Below the pieces are notes generated by a model. The model saw nothing but the letters and a program-made list of their open reading frames with translations. It was not told the DNA's origin and ran no database searches. From the NCBI GenBank assembly GCA_001552515.1, contig BCRI01000051.1, positions 1-47,731 on the forward strand: DNA of 47,731 bases, given 5' to 3'. The first letter of the stretch is position 1. Each line of letters opens with the position of its first letter. This document shows, piece by piece, positions 44,727 through 47,731 of this stretch. Source of the stretch: Sphaerimonospora mesophila NBRC 14179 = JCM 3151. Lineage in GTDB: Bacteria > Actinomycetota > Actinomycetes > Streptosporangiales > Streptosporangiaceae. Position numbers and translations under genes: made by a program.

Positions 44727-46046
44727 TCACCGCATGTTTTCGCTCTGGATGTTCTCGTCGTGGCCGTCTTTGTCGTGGTCGTCTTCTTTGTGTTCGTCTT
44801 CGCACTGTGCGGGCCGCCGACGCTCACCGGCCCGGGAGGTCGGCATCGGAGCCCAGGAGGCCGGCACCGAGCCGCGATCGGTGTGGGAGTCGAGGTCGGT
44901 ACTGGAGCCGAGGAGGAGGAAATCGAGCAGGTCGATCGGGGGGTCCGTCACCGGCGTGGCCGTGCCGTGGAGGGCCGTACCGGCGAGGGCCGTACGGTGG
45001 AGGGCCCTGACCATGCCGGCCGCGGCGGCCGACACCACGCTCGTGCCGGCCTTCGATTCGAACCAGAGCCAGTCGCCGTCCACGTTGACCTCCAGGAACA
45101 CGACGTCTCCGCCGGCGATCAGGAGATCGAAGGCCCCATAGGTCAGCCCCCAGAGGTCCGCCAGCCTTCGTACGGTCTCGACCGCCGCCCGCGGCGGCGC
45201 CACCGATCTGATCGACACGGCTGAGCCGTCCCGCCAGAGGGCGTCCGGCGCGGCCTTGTCCACGGCGAACGCGTGTACGGCGCCGGCCAGGTGATAGACA
45301 CGCAGCTCCGCTTCGTGCTCGACGTGTTCCTGCACGATGACGGGGAAGTCCAGCGGTGGCCGCCGGCCGAGGTCGTCGCGGCTCACGATCTGGGGGAACA
45401 CGCCGACGAGGAGCCCCGGCGCCGGCTCGACGAAATGCTCGTCGACCACCTTGATCACGACCATGCCACTCGAGATCTCGGCGCGGGCGGATCGGGGGTC
45501 GGTCGTCACGACCGTTCGCGGGACGCGTACCCCGGCCCCGGCCGCACCCGCGATCTGCTCGAGGCGGCCAGGGCCCCGGCCCGGCAGGCCGGCCGGTGAG
45601 AGCGCGGACATCTGGTGGAGGAACGCGCACCACGAGTCGGCACGGACCAGCGCCGCCGCCGGATCGTCACCGCCCCGCAGCGCTCTCGGCGAGAGATGCC
45701 GCGTCCAGACGACGGTCGGTTCGATGCGGCGACCGTCCACCGCCACACCGCCCGCTGACGGTGAGCCGTCGGCCATGGTTGCGCGGATCCGCAGCGTCGG
45801 CATGCTCTCGGTGTCGATCCGTACGCTCGGCACCCCGAGCCGATGCAGCATGACCTGCAGGACGGCGAACTCACGGCACCCGGCGCGCTCGGCGAGCACC
45901 ACGCGCGGTGCCGCGATCACGGAGTCTTCGCCGACCGGCGGCAGCCACGAGACGGCGCCGGAAGCCGACCGCAGGTCAACGGTGGTGGAAGAAAAGCGCA
46001 GCCGGTCGATAATGGTCCGCGCACAACCATCAGCCGCACTCGTCAA
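44727..46046 (-). CDS. ATP-grasp enzyme, graspetide-ligase-like, with charged tail
   Basis: A 439-residue ATP-grasp ligase. The central and late parts carry VRVPRTVVTTDPRSARAEI, VVIKVVDEHFVEP, FPVIVQEHVEHEAELRVYHL, and the MvdD/MvdC-like ending GAFDLLIAGGDVVFLEVNVD followed by GDWLWFE; Glu and Asn of LEVNVDGD bind metal-ATP. Related enzymes form omega-ester or amide crosslinks between acidic side chains and Ser/Thr/Lys in graspetides. The last 25 residues (CEDEHKEDDHDKDGHDENIQ...) are highly charged and encoded by repeat-like DNA. TTG 46046 follows GGTGAGAAA. It is 31 bases before the SARP gene and co-transcribed with it. Confidence 0.78.
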   Translation of the reverse strand: MTSAADGCARTIIDRLRFSSTTVDLRSASGAVSWLPPVGEDSVIAAPRVVLAERAGCREFAVLQVMLHRLGVPSVRIDTESMPTLRIRATMADGSPSAGGVAVDGRRIEPTVVWTRHLSPRALRGGDDPAAALVRADSWCAFLHQMSALSPAGLPGRGPGRLEQIAGAAGAGVRVPRTVVTTDPRSARAEISSGMVVIKVVDEHFVEPAPGLLVGVFPQIVSRDDLGRRPPLDFPVIVQEHVEHEAELRVYHLAGAVHAFAVDKAAPDALWRDGSAVSIRSVAPPRAAVETVRRLADLWGLTYGAFDLLIAGGDVVFLEVNVDGDWLWFESKAGTSVVSAAAAGMVRALHRTALAGTALHGTATPVTDPPIDLLDFLLLGSSTDLDSHTDRGSVPASWAPMPTSRAGERRRPAQCEDEHKEDDHDKDGHDENIQSENMR

Positions 46047-46096
46047 TTTCTCACCGTAGCCGTGTCATGACGCATCTGTAATTGGCGCGGTGCTCG

Positions 46097-46116
46097 GGCA
46101 TTTCTTTTGAAATGCC
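46097..46116 (-). promoter_or_regulatory. Leader hairpin of the ATP-grasp gene
   Basis: GGCATTTC and GAAATGCC form a perfect 8-bp stem with a four-base loop, between the predicted promoter and the TTG start. No T-run follows on the minus strand, so it is more likely an operator or mRNA structure than a terminator. Confidence 0.55.
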
Positions 46117-46133
46117 TGCGGCACACCACTCCC

Positions 46134-46162
46134 AGTTAAAGAGAGTCGAACTTTACTGTCAA
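46134..46162 (-). promoter_or_regulatory. Promoter of the ATP-grasp/SARP operon
   Basis: On the minus strand a consensus TTGACA (46162-46157) is 17 bases from TTAACT (46139-46134), in the most AT-rich patch of this region. The leader is about 80 bases. Confidence 0.6.
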
Positions 46163-46439
46163 GCGGCTTCGGGTGGTGATTCATCGGTTCCCGGGACCGG
46201 CACGGACGGCCTTTTCCGGTTGTCCGGCGTCACGCCGTACGGCGTGGCACGCGTATGGCCTCACATGGGTTCGGCGCTCGGGGGCCGCGGCCGGGGCGAG
46301 GCGGCGCAGGAGGCCGGTTCTCCCGACCGGGGTGTTCGGTGCGGCGGCCCGGTCGTACCACCGTCATGCCGCGCCGCCGCAGGAGGATCAGGGTCGTACG
46401 GCATCGGGGGCTTAGCGCCGGCCGGTGCCGTACCGCGGA
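46163..46439. other. Gene-free stretch with a 16-bp palindrome
   Basis: Together with the leader above, about 390 bp between the ATP-grasp start and the next gene have no convincing coding sequence. The perfect palindrome CACGCCGTACGGCGTG (46231-46246) lies about 70 bp upstream of the ATP-grasp -35 box; it may be a regulator site or help to end transcription of the 46440 gene. Confidence 0.55.
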
Positions 46440-46640
46440 TCAGCGACGTGCCCGTCCGCGCCAGCCGCCGCGCCAGGAGCTCACTCCGGCGGTGCCGACG
46501 CCGGCCTGGTGCAGTGCGAGCAGGCACAGGCCGAGGGCGATCAGCGCTGTCATGCCGATGCCGATGCTCGCGTTGAGAAGGTCGAGGAGAAAGGCGATCC
46601 CGAATACGACCGCCGCCGCGATGGCGAGCATGGCGGTCAC
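46440..46640 (-). CDS. Small two-helix membrane protein
   Basis: A 66-residue hydrophobic protein with two predicted transmembrane helices (MLAIAAAVVFGIAFLLDLLNA and IGIGMTALIALGLCLLALHQAG) and a basic C-terminal tail (SSWRGGWRGRARR). Similar small proteins are common in actinobacteria and have no known function. GTG 46640 or, with GAGGTG upstream, ATG 46631. It starts right after the preceding stop, so it belongs to the same operon. Confidence 0.7.
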   Translation of the reverse strand: MTAMLAIAAAVVFGIAFLLDLLNASIGIGMTALIALGLCLLALHQAGVGTAGVSSWRGGWRGRARR

Positions 46641-46641
46641 C

Positions 46642-47145
46642 TCACTTTCCGGTTAACTGGAGCAGCAGGTCGTGATAGTCGCGCAGGGCGAGGCGCAGCG
46701 TTTCCGTGTCGCTCTCGTCGCCGCTCTTCCACTGGTCGAGCAGGTTCCGGTGACGGGTCGTGATCTGTCTCAGCGCCTCGTCCACCAGCTCGTCGGCCTG
46801 CTCGACCGACTGCCGGGGATGGTCCACGAAGCCGGCCTTGATCTCCCGCCAGCGCGTTTCGAGCCCGCCGTCGAGCCCGTTCTGCGCGAGAATCGCGTCT
46901 CCAGTGTGGCTCCTGTCCGGCTCGTCGCGATGCATGTCCTGCGCGCTCTGTACGTTTTGTGCGCGTTCAACATTTTGCGCATGCTTCGTGTCTGCAGCAT
47001 CGAATGTGTCCGATGTGTCCTGTGAGTGGGGTGCCGGCGGCGCGCTGGTCATGTCCCGGGTGTTTCTCGTCTCGTCCGTGGCGTCGATCATCTGCCGCTC
47101 CTTCCTCGGGGACTGATCGGTCTTCGTCGTGTCGTTGCGCCTCAT
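46642..47145 (-). CDS. Uncharacterised helical protein, paralogous to its upstream neighbour
   Basis: A 167-residue soluble protein. The N-terminal half is polar and disordered (Asp, Thr, Gln-rich; repeats of AQNV). The C-terminal half (ETRWREIKAGFVDHPRQSVEQADELVDEAL... LRLALRDYHDLLLQL) parallels the C-terminal domain of the next gene upstream (RFVDAPGFAVTEADALVTAV... LRQAMVHYRALFHELL), so the two probably arose by duplication. ATG 47145 follows GGGAGG and overlaps the upstream stop by ATGA. Function unknown. Confidence 0.75.
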   Translation of the reverse strand: MRRNDTTKTDQSPRKERQMIDATDETRNTRDMTSAPPAPHSQDTSDTFDAADTKHAQNVERAQNVQSAQDMHRDEPDRSHTGDAILAQNGLDGGLETRWREIKAGFVDHPRQSVEQADELVDEALRQITTRHRNLLDQWKSGDESDTETLRLALRDYHDLLLQLTGK

Positions 47146-47729
47146 CGGCTCGCCTCCCTGCCGTCCCGGGCGGGCTGCCTGCCGGTAGCGTGGTCCTCGC
47201 CGGCGCCGAGAAGTTCATGGAAGAGCGCGCGATAATGGACCATCGCCTGGCGCAGTTCCTCAGTCGTGGCGTCCTGCCTGGCGGCGCGTCCGCTGATGTC
47301 GTGCGCCTTGCGGTAGTGGCCGAGTGTGGCGGCGTGGGCGACGGACAGGTCGCTCAGGCGCTGCTCGAACCCCTCCGTGGGATATCCGCGCTCGGTCATC
47401 ACGGCGGTGACGAGAGCGTCGGCCTCGGTGACGGCGAAACCGGGTGCGTCGACGAACCGCTCCTGGACCCCCGCCCACTTCGTCGCGTACGAATGCCTGG
47501 TCTCCGGGTCGAGCGGGCGGATGTGCAGGTCGGCGTGACGCTCCTCACGGGAGAGCAACTCCTTCTCGGCCTCCCTGCGGCTGTCGCTGTGCCGTACCGT
47601 CCGGTCGTATTCGGGCCCGAAACGGTCCCGCAGATGCCGGCGGCGATTCCAGATCGTCAGGGCGTAGCCGACCGCGACCAGGGCCAGCACCACGACGATG
47701 ACGACTGCCGCCCAGGCTCCGGGGCCCAT
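47142..47729 (-). CDS. Membrane-anchored uncharacterised protein
   Basis: A 195-residue protein with one N-terminal transmembrane helix (AWAAVVIVVVLALVAVGYALTIW) followed by a basic stop (NRRRHLRDRFGPEYDRTV), a charged helical linker, and a conserved soluble domain (VQERFVDAPGFAVTEADALV, ERGYPTEGFEQRLSDLSVAH). This arrangement is widespread in actinobacteria without assigned function. The ATG at 47729 is two bases from the window edge, so the promoter is not visible and a longer form cannot be ruled out. It heads a three-gene operon. Confidence 0.8.
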   Translation of the reverse strand: MGPGAWAAVVIVVVLALVAVGYALTIWNRRRHLRDRFGPEYDRTVRHSDSRREAEKELLSREERHADLHIRPLDPETRHSYATKWAGVQERFVDAPGFAVTEADALVTAVMTERGYPTEGFEQRLSDLSVAHAATLGHYRKAHDISGRAARQDATTEELRQAMVHYRALFHELLGAGEDHATGRQPARDGREASR

Positions 47730-47731
47730 GC

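Noticed and set aside
46082-46576. 164-residue frame in the gap upstream of the ATP-grasp gene
   Set aside because: Lies over the predicted promoter and hairpin, runs into the opposite small membrane gene, and its composition is non-coding-like; not a credible precursor.

Overview
The window is a 47.7 kb piece of a high-GC actinobacterial chromosome. The parA-scpA-scpB-pseudouridine synthase-aroH-tyrA-cmk-der order, the lprG-P55 pair, the very high third-position GC and the many GTG starts fit the Streptosporangiales or close relatives (Streptosporangium, Nonomuraea or Microbispora-like). Genus and species cannot be read from the sequence alone. No tRNA, rRNA, CRISPR array or insertion sequence was seen.

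Layout. (1) 1-8166: conserved housekeeping block for chromosome segregation (ParA, ScpA, ScpB), rRNA pseudouridylation, aromatic amino acid synthesis (chorismate mutase, prephenate dehydrogenase), CMP kinase and ribosome assembly GTPase Der. (2) 8201-10163: two-component system with a putative-sensor-type kinase and a NarL-type regulator, preceded by an inverted repeat. (3) 10148-12794 (minus): MarR regulator, LprG-like lipoprotein and P55-like exporter. (4) 12988-18770: CBS protein, Smr protein, cyclase-family hydrolase coupled to a TPP enzyme, PlsC acyltransferase behind a perfect palindrome, ABM monooxygenase, prolyl iminopeptidase. (5) 18871-22718: proline catabolism (PruA, PRODH) with a divergent PucR-type regulator. 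(6) 22780-23829: GT4 glycosyltransferase. (7) 24111-28973: partner-switching stress module: a SpoIIE-type phosphatase with altered metal ligands, a GAF-ANTAR protein, STAS antagonist, SigB/F-type sigma factor and RsbW-like kinase, followed by an NDH-2-like oxidoreductase.

(8) 30298-46046 is the most unusual part and looks like a RiPP (ribosomally made, modified peptide) locus. A 43-residue precursor-like peptide (35316-35447) precedes a strong hairpin and then a co-directional run: radical SAM enzyme, prolyl oligopeptidase, GT1-type glycosyltransferase, cytochrome P450 and MFS exporter. Converging on it are a SARP/NB-ARC regulator and a graspetide-like ATP-grasp enzyme. Divergent from the precursor, across a 171-bp region holding a perfect 10+10 bp inverted repeat, is a tightly overlapping minus-strand operon: a 68-residue small protein, an adenylate cyclase-ATPase-TPR protein, an S8 protease without propeptide, and a GAF protein with a collagen-like insert. 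The simplest model is that the peptide is crosslinked by the radical SAM enzyme, oxidised by the P450, glycosylated, released by the prolyl oligopeptidase (cleavage after Pro33 would give WCVGHQEKVN) and exported. The product and the order of steps are inference.

(9) 46440-47729: a small membrane protein and two related coiled/helical proteins, the last one membrane-anchored.
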